DNA of 64,000 bases from Erwinia sp. SLM-02 (GCF_037450285.1 NZ_JAQISN010000001.1:434001-498000); one strand, 5' to 3'. Numbered from the stretch's first letter, positions 9,124 to 17,879 are shown. The notes: generated from the sequence alone by a model not told the origin. Made by a program: numbers and translations.

Positions 9124-11784
9124 ATGAAGTTGATTGCAACAGCCATCGCGGCAGCCACTCTGGGTCTGACGGGATGCAGCAACGGTAATAACGACCAGCA
9201 GACGGTGCATCGTATCAGCCAGTTTGGCGTCAATTATCAGGTGACGCAGAATGATGCCGCGGCACACGGCGTTGACTGTGCCGCACTGGGGGCCGACTGG
9301 GCTGCCTGTAATCGAGCCACTATCACATTGACGAATCCCGGCCCGGCGCTTAACAGTAAAAACTGGGCGATCTGGATGAGCAATGTTCATCAGACCCTCA
9401 AAGTCGATAACGATCAATTCCGCATTGTACACATCGTAGGCGATCTCAGTCGTCTGGAACCTACCGCTCAGTTCAGGGGATTTGCCGCCGGTGAATCCGT
9501 TGAAATCCCGATTATTAACGAGTACTGGCAGCTGTTTATCACTGACATTATGCCGCGCTGGTATGTCACCGCCGGTCAGGCGAAGCCGGAAATTATCGCC
9601 AGCACCAATACGGAAGATCTGACGGCGTTTGTCGCGCCGTTTGGTGACAACTGGAAGCGCAGTGCCGCAGATAACAACGTGCTGATGACGGCGGAAAGCC
9701 GCTTTGCGAAAAATGCGGATGTGACTATGCTGCCGGCCGCCTCCCTGCGTACTGAAATCCTGCCAACGCCGCTGAAGTCGAACCGCTCAGGCGGAAATGC
9801 AGATCTCAGCCGGGGCGTATCGCTGCATACGGCAGGATTAAACGATCAAGAGGCGCGCGCCGCCGAACAGCGCTTTGCACTGATGGGCGTTCAGATTAAT
9901 CCTCGCGGATACGCCATCTCTACCCGAGTTGATTCCCGTGGATTTAGCGGCAGCATGGCGGTATCCGGTGCCTACCGCCTGGATATTCAGCCGGGAGGAG
10001 CAAAGATTGTCGGCTATGACAGCGCCGGTATTTACTACGGGCTGATGTCCATTCTGTCCCTGGTTCCCGCTTCCGGGGCGCAGAACATCGCGGCGCTGAG
10101 GGTGGAAGATGCGCCGCGTTTCGCCTATCGCGGTCTGTTCCTGGATGTTGCGCGCAACTTCCACAGTAAGCAGGTTGTACTCACGATGCTGGATCAGATG
10201 GCGGCGATGAAAATGAATAAATTCCATTTTCATCTCTCCGATGACGAAGGCTGGCGTATTGAAATCCCCGGCCTGCCGGAGCTGACGCAGACCGGGGCTA
10301 AGCGTTGTCACGATCTCACCGAGCAGCAGTGCCTGCTGCCGCAGCTGGGCTCCGGTCCGTTTAGCGACAACAATGGCAGCGGCTATTTCACGCGTGCCGA
10401 TTACATCGAAATCCTCAGGTATGCCAGGGCCAGAAATATTGAGGTGATCCCGGAAATTGATATGCCAGCCCATGCGCGTGCGGCGGTGATCGCCATGGAA
10501 GCCCGCTATCAACGGCTGATGCGGGAAGGTAAGCCGGAAGCGGCCAGCGAGTATCGTCTGCGCGATCCCAGCGACAGCTCAAATACCACCTCGGTACAGT
10601 TTTACGACCGCACCAGCTATCTGAACCCCTGCCTCGACTCGTCGCTGCGTTTTGCCGACAAGATCGTCACGGAATTCGATTTAATGCATCGTGAGGCCGG
10701 CGTTCCGCTGACCACCTGGCACTTTGGTGGGGATGAAGCGAAAAATATCCGCTTCGGTCCGGGCTATACCGACATCAGGCATCCTGAAGCCGGTAAGGGC
10801 ATGAAGGAGATGAGCCGGGAAGACAAGCCCTGGGCAAAATCCCAGGTCTGTCAGCGCATAATCAGGGATGGCAAGGTTGAGGATCTCTCACATCTTCCCA
10901 GCTATTTCGGCCTGAAGGTCAGCAGGATCGTCGCAGAGAAGGGCATTGGCGATATGCAGGCCTGGCAGGACGGCCTGAAAGATGCCAGAAGCGCGGCGGA
11001 TTTCGCAACGCAGCATGTGCGGGTGAATTTCTGGGATACCCTTTTCTGGGGCGGTGCTTCCAGCGTGAACGACTGGGCGAATAAGGGCTATCAGGTGGTG
11101 ATCTCTAACCCGGATTATGTCTACCTGGATTTCCCTTCTGAGGTTAATCCGCTGGAGCGCGGTTATTACTGGGGCACCCGCTATAACGATGAACGTAAGA
11201 TCTTCAGCTTTGCACCCGATAACCTGCCGCAGAATGCGGAAACGTCAGTTGACCGCGACGGCAATCCGTTCGACACGCAATCCGATCGCCCGTGGCCGGG
11301 GGCTTATGGGCTTTCGGCGCAGCTGTGGAGTGAAACGGTACGCACCGACGGGCAGGTTGAGTCGATGATCTTCCCTCGGGTCATGGCGGTTGCGGAGCGC
11401 AGCTGGCACCGCGCCGCCTGGGAGCAGGATTATCAGCAGGGAAGGGCATATCAGGGCGGTAAAACGCATCACGTTGACCGGCAGGAACTGCACCAGGACT
11501 GGCAGCGCTTTGCGAACCTGATGGGCCAGCGTGAACTGGCGAAGCTTGAGCTGGCCGGGATTGCTTATCGTTTACCCCAGCCGGGTGCGGTGATTGTCGA
11601 TAGCTACCTGCAGGCGAATACGGCACTGCCGGGCGTTATGGTGGAATACTCCGTCGATGAAGGGCAACACTGGCAGCGCTACAGCGACAGCCGTCGCCCA
11701 CGGATTAATGGCGAAGTCTGGGTGCGAACCCGCAGCGCGGACGGTAAGCGCTTCAGCCGGACGGAGCATGTTATGCCCCTGTAG
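9124..11784 (+). CDS. chb: Lipoprotein beta-N-acetylhexosaminidase (chitobiase, GH20)
   Basis: Releases GlcNAc from chitobiose and short chitin oligomers. The protein is 886 residues, about the size of Serratia chitobiase. A signal peptide ends in the lipobox LTGC with Cys18 followed by Ser19, so it should be an outer-membrane lipoprotein. An N-terminal carbohydrate-binding-like domain and a GH20b domain precede the GH20 barrel (FHFHLSDDEGWRIEIPG), with catalytic Asp537-Glu538 in HFGGDE; an immunoglobulin-like C-terminal domain follows. The ATG at 9124 is chosen because AGGGG lies 8 nt upstream and the signal peptide then starts at once; an ATG at 9094 would add ten residues. Its 3' end overlaps the convergent LysR gene by 14 bp. 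In E. coli this position holds the small lipoprotein gene chiQ. Confidence 0.92.
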   Translation: MKLIATAIAAATLGLTGCSNGNNDQQTVHRISQFGVNYQVTQNDAAAHGVDCAALGADWAACNRATITLTNPGPALNSKNWAIWMSNVHQTLKVDNDQFRIVHIVGDLSRLEPTAQFRGFAAGESVEIPIINEYWQLFITDIMPRWYVTAGQAKPEIIASTNTEDLTAFVAPFGDNWKRSAADNNVLMTAESRFAKNADVTMLPAASLRTEILPTPLKSNRSGGNADLSRGVSLHTAGLNDQEARAAEQRFALMGVQINPRGYAISTRVDSRGFSGSMAVSGAYRLDIQPGGAKIVGYDSAGIYYGLMSILSLVPASGAQNIAALRVEDAPRFAYRGLFLDVARNFHSKQVVLTMLDQMAAMKMNKFHFHLSDDEGWRIEIPGLPELTQTGAKRCHDLTEQQCLLPQLGSGPFSDNNGSGYFTRADYIEILRYARARNIEVIPEIDMPAHARAAVIAMEARYQRLMREGKPEAASEYRLRDPSDSSNTTSVQFYDRTSYLNPCLDSSLRFADKIVTEFDLMHREAGVPLTTWHFGGDEAKNIRFGPGYTDIRHPEAGKGMKEMSREDKPWAKSQVCQRIIRDGKVEDLSHLPSYFGLKVSRIVAEKGIGDMQAWQDGLKDARSAADFATQHVRVNFWDTLFWGGASSVNDWANKGYQVVISNPDYVYLDFPSEVNPLERGYYWGTRYNDERKIFSFAPDNLPQNAETSVDRDGNPFDTQSDRPWPGAYGLSAQLWSETVRTDGQVESMIFPRVMAVAERSWHRAAWEQDYQQGRAYQGGKTHHVDRQELHQDWQRFANLMGQRELAKLELAGIAYRLPQPGAVIVDSYLQANTALPGVMVEYSVDEGQHWQRYSDSRRPRINGEVWVRTRSADGKRFSRTEHVMPL

Positions 11785-12688
11785 GGACGATCTGGCCCGG
11801 CTGCGTCGACAGTTTCTGAGAGAGAAAGTCGATAAACAGCCGGGTTTTTCGCTGCATGTCCCCCTGTCCGGCAAACACGGCGCTGACCGGCTGCTCCGGT
11901 AACCGCCATCCCTGAAAAAGATGCTCCAGCCTGCCTGCGGCAATATCCTCGCGAACTAACCACTCCGGCAGCACGGCAACGCCCATCCCGGCCAGTGCCA
12001 TCTGGCGAACGATTTCCGCGGCGTTGGCGGTAAAAGCAGCCTGGGACTTCAGTTCTGACCGGTGATTATCCGCTCCGTGAAAGGTCCAGCGGCCGGGGTG
12101 CGTCAGGTTGCTGTTGTGGATCCACGGCATGGCGGAGACATCCTGCAGCTGCTGTGGGCGGCAGCGGCTGACCAGCGAAGGCGCCGCCACCAGTAAAATG
12201 GCATAGTCTGCCAGCCTGCGGCTTTTCAGTGAAGAGTCGCGCAGCGCCCCCAGCCGTATCGCCACATCCAGCTTATTACTCACTAAATCATCCAGTGAAG
12301 CCCCGACGCTGTAGTTCAGCTTCAGCAACGGATGGCGCTGGCAGAATTCACTGACCAGCGGCATCACGAACCGCTGGCCGTATTCCCACGTTGACGTGAT
12401 GCGCAGTTCTCCGGAGAGGGAGTGATGCTCCGTGGTCACCCGTGCGACCGCGAGGTCAATATCCGTAAAAATCCGCTGAAAGTCCTGATAAAACTGCTGG
12501 CCGTGCCCGGTCAGGGCCACGCTGCGCGTGTTACGTATCAGCAGCGTGACGCCAAGCAGCTGTTCAAGGTTTTTGATATGCAGGCTGACCATGGCCCGGC
12601 TGATACCGAGATTGCTGGCGGCACGGGTAAAACTGCCGCTGTCCACAATCGCAAAGAAGGTGTGGATCTTATCAAGATGTGCGTGCAT
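11771..12688 (-). CDS. LysR-family transcriptional regulator
   Basis: A 305-residue regulator with the usual architecture: N-terminal helix-turn-helix (about residues 10-60, containing SFTRAASNLGISRAMVSLHI) and a C-terminal effector-binding domain. It is divergent from an MFS exporter gene across 92 bp, the classic arrangement in which a LysR protein controls its neighbour. A TTG seven codons upstream (12709) is possible, but neither start has a strong ribosome site and the ATG is preferred. The inducer is unknown. Its 3' end overlaps the chitobiase gene on the other strand. Confidence 0.85.
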   Translation of the reverse strand: MHAHLDKIHTFFAIVDSGSFTRAASNLGISRAMVSLHIKNLEQLLGVTLLIRNTRSVALTGHGQQFYQDFQRIFTDIDLAVARVTTEHHSLSGELRITSTWEYGQRFVMPLVSEFCQRHPLLKLNYSVGASLDDLVSNKLDVAIRLGALRDSSLKSRRLADYAILLVAAPSLVSRCRPQQLQDVSAMPWIHNSNLTHPGRWTFHGADNHRSELKSQAAFTANAAEIVRQMALAGMGVAVLPEWLVREDIAAGRLEHLFQGWRLPEQPVSAVFAGQGDMQRKTRLFIDFLSQKLSTQPGQIVPTGA

Positions 12689-12780
12689 CAGATTATTCAG
12701 TTTAATCAAACAATCATTTAAATTTATGCGTCTTTATTTGTCAGGTCAACCGCCGCTATGCTGCGCGTGGAGGTATGACA

Positions 12781-14130
12781 ATGCACTATGGTTATCGGGT
12801 TGCGGCAATTTTTTTGCTCGGCTTTTTTATTGATTGTATTAATATTTTTATGTCGGCCATTGCGCTGCCGTCGATTGCGGCGCAGATGTCCGTGGCGACT
12901 GAGTCCATCAGCTGGGTGGCGAACGGCTACATTCTGGGCCTGACGCTGATCGTGCCGCTGAGCGGCTGGCTGGCTTCGCGCTTTGGTGCCCGGCAGATGA
13001 TTGTCGCGTCGATGCTGATTTTCAGCGCAGCGGCGCTGGGCTGTGCGCGGGCCGACTCCTTTACCACGCTGGTTGCCTGGCGCTTTATTCAGGGCGCGGG
13101 CGGCGGGTTACTGATCCCGGTGGGGCAGGCACTGACCTTTAATCTGTTTCAGGGACGAAAGCGCGCCGCTATCTCAACGCTGATTATGTGCGTCGCGTTG
13201 ATCGCGCCTGCGCTGTCCCCTCTGCTGGGCGGCCTGCTGGTGGATGTACTCTCATGGCGCTGGATCTTCTACAGTAACATTCCCTTCAGCCTGCTGGCCG
13301 CACTGCTGGCGGCAATCTGGATCCGTCCTCAGGAAACGGAGCGTGTCCGGGCGGATATCGTCGGGATTATCCTGGTCTGCGGGGCTTTGGGTGCGCTGCT
13401 GAGGAGCCTGTCCCTGTTCAGCGAGCAGCAGTCGTTGCTGTATGCCACGCTGTGGCTGGCTGCGGCTTTGCTGCTGGCGTGGGGGTATCTGCGGCATTAT
13501 CGTCGCCAGCCGTCGGCGATACTTGACCTCAGCCTGCTGCGAAATCGTCAACTTAACCTGTCCATCGCCGTTTACTATGCCGTACCGGGCGTATTTACCG
13601 GCGTTAACCTGCTGACTATTTTCTACATGCAGCAGGTTTTGCATTTCAGCGCCGGGCATACCGGCAGCTTTATGATGCTCTACGGTGCCGGAGCGCTGGT
13701 GGCGATGCTGGTCGCCGGGCGAATTTATTACCGGGTAGGCGCGCCTCGCTTATTCTGCTGCGGTCTGCTGCTGCACAGCGGCGGCATTGCGCTGCTTTCT
13801 CTGGTCGGTCATCCGGGGGATGGGGAGGTGCTGTGTGCGGCCTATCTGCTGATGGGGATCGGGGGTGGGATCGCGGCGAACTGTGCGCAGACCACGGCAT
13901 TAATTGAGCTGAACGAGCAGCAGATGAGCCGGGGCAGTACGCTGTGGAATATTAACCGCCAGCTGACGTTCAGCCTGGGTACCGCGCTGTTTACGCTGCT
14001 GCTGGCGTTACTGAGCCACTATTTTCCCGGTGAAAGGGCATGGCATCTTGCATTTATTATTGCGGCCGTGGTCGGATTACTGCCGCTGTGGCTGATTTAT
14101 CAACGACGTTTTCATAAGGAAATTCAATGA
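12781..14130 (+). CDS. MFS multidrug-type exporter, DHA2 (EmrB/QacA) family
   Basis: A 449-residue integral membrane transporter with about 14 hydrophobic segments, as in the DHA2 drug:proton antiporters. The loop GWLASRFGARQ (MFS signature between helices 2 and 3) and LSPLLGGLLVDVLSWRWIF (antiporter motif C-like region) support the call. GGAGG lies 7 nt before the ATG at 12781; an ATG two codons earlier almost touches that site. Translationally coupled to the next small gene by a 4-bp overlap and divergent from a LysR regulator, the likely controller. The substrate cannot be read from sequence. Confidence 0.85.
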   Translation: MHYGYRVAAIFLLGFFIDCINIFMSAIALPSIAAQMSVATESISWVANGYILGLTLIVPLSGWLASRFGARQMIVASMLIFSAAALGCARADSFTTLVAWRFIQGAGGGLLIPVGQALTFNLFQGRKRAAISTLIMCVALIAPALSPLLGGLLVDVLSWRWIFYSNIPFSLLAALLAAIWIRPQETERVRADIVGIILVCGALGALLRSLSLFSEQQSLLYATLWLAAALLLAWGYLRHYRRQPSAILDLSLLRNRQLNLSIAVYYAVPGVFTGVNLLTIFYMQQVLHFSAGHTGSFMMLYGAGALVAMLVAGRIYYRVGAPRLFCCGLLLHSGGIALLSLVGHPGDGEVLCAAYLLMGIGGGIAANCAQTTALIELNEQQMSRGSTLWNINRQLTFSLGTALFTLLLALLSHYFPGERAWHLAFIIAAVVGLLPLWLIYQRRFHKEIQ

Positions 14131-14516
14131 CAGATTTAACCGACAAGGCTTCGCAAAGCGTGATTGTGCTGCACCAGCTGATTGAGGCTGTCTTTCACGG
14201 CGACGGCAGTCAGCTTACTGAGCTGCTGACGCATTTTGATGACGATTTTATGATGGTCACACCGGCCGGAAAAACCCTGGCGCTGGCAGAGGTTGAGGCC
14301 TTATTCGGCCGCTTAACCGGCGCACGGGAGGGGATGACGATCGCCATTGAGCAGTGCAAAGTCATTTCGCAGCGGGGGGATGAAGTGGTTATTCAGTACC
14401 ACGAGCTGCAGCATCAGCAGGAGAATCACACTCATCGCATTTCGCTGGCGGTAATTAATTGCGCAACCCAGCCGCCGCGCTGGCGCTATCTGCAGGAAAC
14501 GATGGTAACAAACTGA
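14127..14516 (+). CDS. NTF2-like/DUF4440 small protein
   Basis: A 129-residue soluble protein with no signal peptide. The helix-then-sheet pattern (LHQLIEAVFHGDGSQLTELL, FDDDFMMVTPAGK, ending in WRYLQETMV) is typical of the NTF2/SnoaL-like cone fold often annotated DUF4440. Its ATG overlaps the exporter stop (ATGA), so the two are co-translated and probably act on the same compound. No catalytic residues can be assigned. Confidence 0.65.
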   Translation: MTDLTDKASQSVIVLHQLIEAVFHGDGSQLTELLTHFDDDFMMVTPAGKTLALAEVEALFGRLTGAREGMTIAIEQCKVISQRGDEVVIQYHELQHQQENHTHRISLAVINCATQPPRWRYLQETMVTN

Positions 14517-14520
14517 TTAC

Positions 14521-14554
14521 CGTACTAGTTCGTGAGTGCGTAATTGTGTAGAAT
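14521..14554 (+). promoter_or_regulatory. mtr promoter with trp-operator-like sequence
   Basis: GTACTAGTTCGTGAGTGC (14522-14539) matches the trp operator palindrome GTACTAGTTAACTAGTAC in 13 of 18 positions, with the left half perfect. A -10-like TAGAAT lies at 14549-14554, and 17 bp upstream of it a weak -35 (TAGTTC, 14526-14531) falls inside the operator. TrpR bound here would block RNA polymerase. This fits the TrpR-repressed mtr gene of E. coli and supports the downstream identification. Confidence 0.65.
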
Positions 14555-14632
14555 GTGCGGCGTTGATGCCGTACATCCAGTGAATAATTCCGGTGATGGC
14601 GGCGAGTTTCCGTTTTTTGCTAAGGATTAGTC

Positions 14633-15880
14633 ATGGATTTACCGGTTTCCACCGCCCGCCTGCCTTCGACACTCTGGGGAACCTTAATTATTAGCGGCAC
14701 CATTATCGGTGCCGGGATGTTCTCACTCCCCGTGGTGATGTCCGGTGCCTGGTTCCTGTGGTCATCTGCGCTGTTGGTTGTCACCTGGTTCTGCATGCTG
14801 CTCTCCGGGCTGCTGTTCCTGGAGGCCAGCCTGCATTATCCCGCCGGGGCCAGCTTCGACACCATTACTCGCGATCTGCTGGGCCGGGGCTGGAACCTGA
14901 TTAACGGACTGTCGGTGGCCTTCGTTCTGGGGATCCTCACCTATGCCTATATCTCCGCCAGCGGAGCCATTATTCAGCACACGCTGAGCCAGCTTTCACT
15001 GCCGGTTTCTGCCCGCAGCGCCGGTTTCGCCTTCACGCTGCTGGTGGCGGTGTTTATCTGGCTGGGTACCGCGATGGTCAGCCGTATGACGCTGATTTTC
15101 CTCGGCGCTAAGGTGATTACGTTTCTTATCATCTTTGGGGGTCTGCTGTGGCATATCGAACCGGTAAAACTGCTGGACAGCCAGAGTGAAGAGAGCCACT
15201 ACCTGCGCTATCTGTGGATGGTTATCCCCTTCTGCCTCGCGTCATTCGGCTATCACGGGAATATTGCCGGGCTGGTCAGTTACTATCAGAAGAACGGCAG
15301 CCGGGTATGCCGCTGTCTGGTGTTCGGCACGCTGCTGGCGCTGGCGATTTATTTTATCTGGATCGTCGGCACGATGGGGAACATCCCACGGCATGAATTC
15401 AAAGCAATTGCCGCTCAGGGGGGGAATATCGACGTGCTGGTTGCCGCACTTTCCGGTGTGTTGCACAGTCCTTATCTCAATCTGCTGCTGGATATTTTCT
15501 CGAACTTTGCCGTGGCCTGTTCGTTCCTCGGCGTCAGCCTGGGGTTCTTTGACTATCTTGCCGACCTGTTTAAGTTCGATCGCTCCGCGTTCGGTCGGTT
15601 AAAAACGACCGTTGTCACCTTCATTCTCCCTCTGACGGCGGCGATGATTTGGCCAAACGGTTTTCTGGTGGCGATTGGCTACGCCGGGCTGGCGGCAACG
15701 CTGTGGGCAGTGATCACGCCGGCGATGCTGGCACGAAAAGCGCGACAGCGTTTTGCCACGGCGGGATGGCAGGTCAGGGGAGGGATGGCTCCGATCGTGC
15801 TGGTGCTGATCTTTGGGGCGGTGAATGCGCTGGTGTCTGTATTATCCTACTGGAACGTCCTGCCGGTCTATGCCGGATAA
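14633..15880 (+). CDS. mtr: Mtr, tryptophan-specific permease
   Basis: High-affinity proton-coupled tryptophan importer of the aromatic amino acid (HAAAP) family, in the inner membrane. The protein is 415 residues (E. coli Mtr 414), with about 11 transmembrane segments. Family stretches shared with E. coli Mtr include GTIIGAGMFSLPVVMSGAW, SFDTIT, LPFCLASFGYHGN (here IPFCLASFGYHGN) and MGNIPR. In E. coli mtr lies elsewhere on the chromosome; here it sits between the LysR/MFS cluster and fur. The upstream promoter overlaps a trp-operator-like sequence. A bidirectional terminator separates it from convergent fur. Confidence 0.92.
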   Translation: MDLPVSTARLPSTLWGTLIISGTIIGAGMFSLPVVMSGAWFLWSSALLVVTWFCMLLSGLLFLEASLHYPAGASFDTITRDLLGRGWNLINGLSVAFVLGILTYAYISASGAIIQHTLSQLSLPVSARSAGFAFTLLVAVFIWLGTAMVSRMTLIFLGAKVITFLIIFGGLLWHIEPVKLLDSQSEESHYLRYLWMVIPFCLASFGYHGNIAGLVSYYQKNGSRVCRCLVFGTLLALAIYFIWIVGTMGNIPRHEFKAIAAQGGNIDVLVAALSGVLHSPYLNLLLDIFSNFAVACSFLGVSLGFFDYLADLFKFDRSAFGRLKTTVVTFILPLTAAMIWPNGFLVAIGYAGLAATLWAVITPAMLARKARQRFATAGWQVRGGMAPIVLVLIFGAVNALVSVLSYWNVLPVYAG

Positions 15881-15885
15881 CAGGC

Positions 15886-15915
15886 AAAAAAAAACCGGTG
15901 GATAGCCACCGGTTT
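15886..15915 (-). terminator. Terminator between mtr and fur (mainly fur)
   Basis: AAACCGGTGG (15892-15901) and CCACCGGTTT (15906-15915) form a perfect 10-bp stem with an ATAG loop. The A tract from 15886 becomes a T tract for minus-strand transcripts, so it terminates fur; on the plus strand only a few T follow. Confidence 0.85.
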
Positions 15916-15935
15916 CATGCTGATTTCAGAACAAA

Positions 15936-16382
15936 TTACTCGTCATCGTGCAGCGTGTCGTCTTCACGGCAGTCGCCCTTAGAGCAATGGCCATAAAGGT
16001 ACAGGCTGTGGTTGCTCAGTTTAATTCCGTGGCGCGTTGCGATTTCACGCTGGCGCGCTTCAATGTACTCATCACGGAATTCAATAACTTTACCGCAGTC
16101 CAGACAGATCAAGTGATCGTGGTGGTGCTGCTGGGTCAGTTCGAAAACGGATTTACCGCCTTCAAAGTTATGACGGGTAACGATCCCTGCGTCATCAAAC
16201 TGGTTAAGCACGCGGTAAACCGTGGCTAAACCGATTTCTTCGCCCATATCAATCAGGCGCTTATACAAGTCTTCCGCACTGACGTGATGGCCTTCTGGTT
16301 CCTGAAGCACTTCCAGAATTTTCAGTCGTGGAAGCGTGACTTTCAGGCCGGCCTTCTTTAATGCGGTATTGTTGTCAGTCAT
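15936..16382 (-). CDS. fur: Fur, ferric uptake regulator
   Basis: Iron-sensing repressor of iron acquisition genes. The protein is 148 residues, the E. coli length, and nearly identical over the DNA-binding half (MTDNNTALKKAGLKVTLPRL). The metal-binding HHHDH cluster (about residues 86-90) and the CLDCG pair are present, as is the C-terminal GHCxxGDC pair. A small reading frame resembling uof lies just upstream. Convergent with mtr. Confidence 0.98.
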   Translation of the reverse strand: MTDNNTALKKAGLKVTLPRLKILEVLQEPEGHHVSAEDLYKRLIDMGEEIGLATVYRVLNQFDDAGIVTRHNFEGGKSVFELTQQHHHDHLICLDCGKVIEFRDEYIEARQREIATRHGIKLSNHSLYLYGHCSKGDCREDDTLHDDE

Positions 16383-16409
16383 GCGGATATTGTCCTGTTA
16401 CTTTGCTAG

Positions 16410-16484
16410 TCACTTAGTGGCTGAAAAGCCCTGAACATCGGTTGACGCTAGAGTTGGATGCGTCACAGTATAGAACTCATACAT
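16410..16484 (-). CDS. uof: Candidate uof-like leader peptide upstream of fur
   Basis: A 24-codon frame (MYEFYTVTHPTLASTDVQGF..., stop TGA) ends 27 nt before the fur start. In E. coli a small frame called uof lies upstream of fur; fur translation is coupled to it and the sRNA RyhB acts through it. Position and size fit. No clear ribosome site is seen before this ATG and the peptide was not compared with known Uof sequences, so the call is tentative. Confidence 0.4.
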   Translation of the reverse strand: MYEFYTVTHPTLASTDVQGFSATK

Positions 16485-16738
16485 CGAAATGAAAACAACA
16501 GGAATGCCTGAAACCACTGTTGGATGTAAGGATTAATGTCATTACGTCCTGGGAGGCTCGCGTCCAAATCGTACTAAGTTAACATTTCGCTCTATCTCAT
16601 CCCTTCGCCCGGTGATGGAAAAAGATCGTTCAGAGATGCTGAAGGATGAGAAAGCGGGTAACCGATAGGGTTATTGTACATTTTTACAGGTGGAAGTTAC
16701 AAATACGTATCTATTACTTCTATAGGAAAAATCACTGA

Positions 16739-16766
16739 CTTGATGTGAGATGTCTCCCACATCAAG
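16739..16766 (-). terminator. Terminator-like hairpin after fldA
   Basis: CTTGATGTG (16739-16747) and CACATCAAG (16758-16766) form a perfect 9-bp stem about ten bases after the fldA stop. A short T-rich stretch follows on the minus strand, weaker than a standard terminator. The rest of the fur-fldA gap holds the fur promoter region. Confidence 0.6.
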
Positions 16767-16775
16767 CCGTTGGCA

Positions 16776-17306
16776 TCAGGCTTCGATGATTTCTTTCAGC
16801 TGAAGTTCATCAAAAATCTGTTTCACCCATTTATCAACGCGCTCATTGGTCAGTTCCGGCTGACGGTCTTCGTCAATGGCCAGTCCAAGGAAGTGGTTGT
16901 CATCGGCCAGCCCTTTAGAGGCTTCAAAGTTGTAACCTTCGGTCGGCCACTGGCCTACCAGAATCGCACCGTTTGGCTCAATGATGTCGCGGATGGTGCC
17001 CATCGCATCGCAGAAATATTCTGAGTAGTCTTCCTGATCGCCGCAGCCGAACAGGGCAACCAGTTTTCCGTTGAAGTCGATCTCTTCCAGCGTCGGGAAA
17101 AAGTCATCCCAGTCGCACTGGGCTTCACCGTAATACCAGGTGGGAATGCCCAGCAGCAGAATGTCGAAGGCTTCAAGGTCTTCTTTGCTGCTTTTGGCAA
17201 TATCACGAACTTCTGCAACGTCTTTACCCAGCTGTTTCTGGATCATCTTTGCAATGTTTTCCGTATTGCCCGTATCGCTGCCAAAGAAAATGCCTACGAT
17301 TGCCAT
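16776..17306 (-). CDS. fldA: FldA, flavodoxin 1
   Basis: FMN electron carrier that serves biotin, methionine and isoprenoid enzymes and radical-SAM activation. The protein is 176 residues, as in E. coli. The FMN phosphate loop is GSDTGNTEN (residues 9-17), and the isoalloxazine-stacking aromatics lie in PTWYYGEAQCDWDDF. The ATG at 17306 gives the E. coli N-terminus (MAI.GIFFGS); an upstream extension to 17426 is rejected. AGAGG lies 12 nt upstream. ybfE is upstream on the same strand, as in E. coli. Confidence 0.97.
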   Translation of the reverse strand: MAIVGIFFGSDTGNTENIAKMIQKQLGKDVAEVRDIAKSSKEDLEAFDILLLGIPTWYYGEAQCDWDDFFPTLEEIDFNGKLVALFGCGDQEDYSEYFCDAMGTIRDIIEPNGAILVGQWPTEGYNFEASKGLADDNHFLGLAIDEDRQPELTNERVDKWVKQIFDELQLKEIIEA

Positions 17307-17451
17307 GAGTTTAATAACCTCTTGAATCTTAATGATATGGTGGCTGCCAAAATTTTTGCAGATGGCGTTAATGATAGCAGACCGCCGGGAGCGGATAAAT
17401 GAGTAATCCTGCTGCTTTTGTCGCATTGTGCCCTGAGGGCGCGCGCGACGT

Positions 17452-17733
17452 TCAGGACTGAAGGTGTTTTAACTGGTTCAGCAACATCTCTTCAATCAGC
17501 TCGCTGCGGCTCATATTGCGCGCATCGGCCAGCTGGTTCAGCGCATCAACGGCTTCACTGTTCATTTTCAGCTCGACGCGCTTAAGCCCGCGAACTTTAT
17601 CGCGCTTAAGCTGATTGCGTTTATTGATGCGCAGCTGCTCATCACGCGTCAGCGGATTAGTTTTCGGTCGTCCCGGGCGACGTTCATCTGCGAACAGATC
17701 GAGCGTTGTGCGGTCCGTGTTCTCTTTTGCCAT
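17452..17733 (-). CDS. ybfE: YbfE, ribbon-helix-helix-like protein (LexA-regulated in E. coli)
   Basis: A 93-residue basic protein closely matching E. coli YbfE (97), including MAKENTDRTTLDLFA and RRPGRPKTNPLTRDEQLRINKRNQ. The C-terminal part (VELKMNSEAVDALNQLADARNMSRSELIEEML) has a ribbon-helix-helix pattern, so DNA binding is plausible. E. coli ybfE is reported in the LexA regulon, but no CTGT-N8-ACAG box was found upstream here by eye. Confidence 0.88.
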   Translation of the reverse strand: MAKENTDRTTLDLFADERRPGRPKTNPLTRDEQLRINKRNQLKRDKVRGLKRVELKMNSEAVDALNQLADARNMSRSELIEEMLLNQLKHLQS

Positions 17734-17879
17734 AGAATAGTGATACTGAAAGGCTGGATTTCTGATGTGTCAGGCCGTTATCCGCCGGAAAAATCACCAG
17801 CGGAAAAATGTCAGCGCGCATCATACCCCAGTGAAAGTGATGACGACAATGTTTTAACAACATAGGGAAATAATTGTTT

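Noticed and set aside
17734..17879. LexA box upstream of ybfE
   Set aside because: The best palindrome, ATGT...ACAT within ATGTTTTAACAACAT, is one base too short for CTGT-N8-ACAG and lacks the outer C/G.
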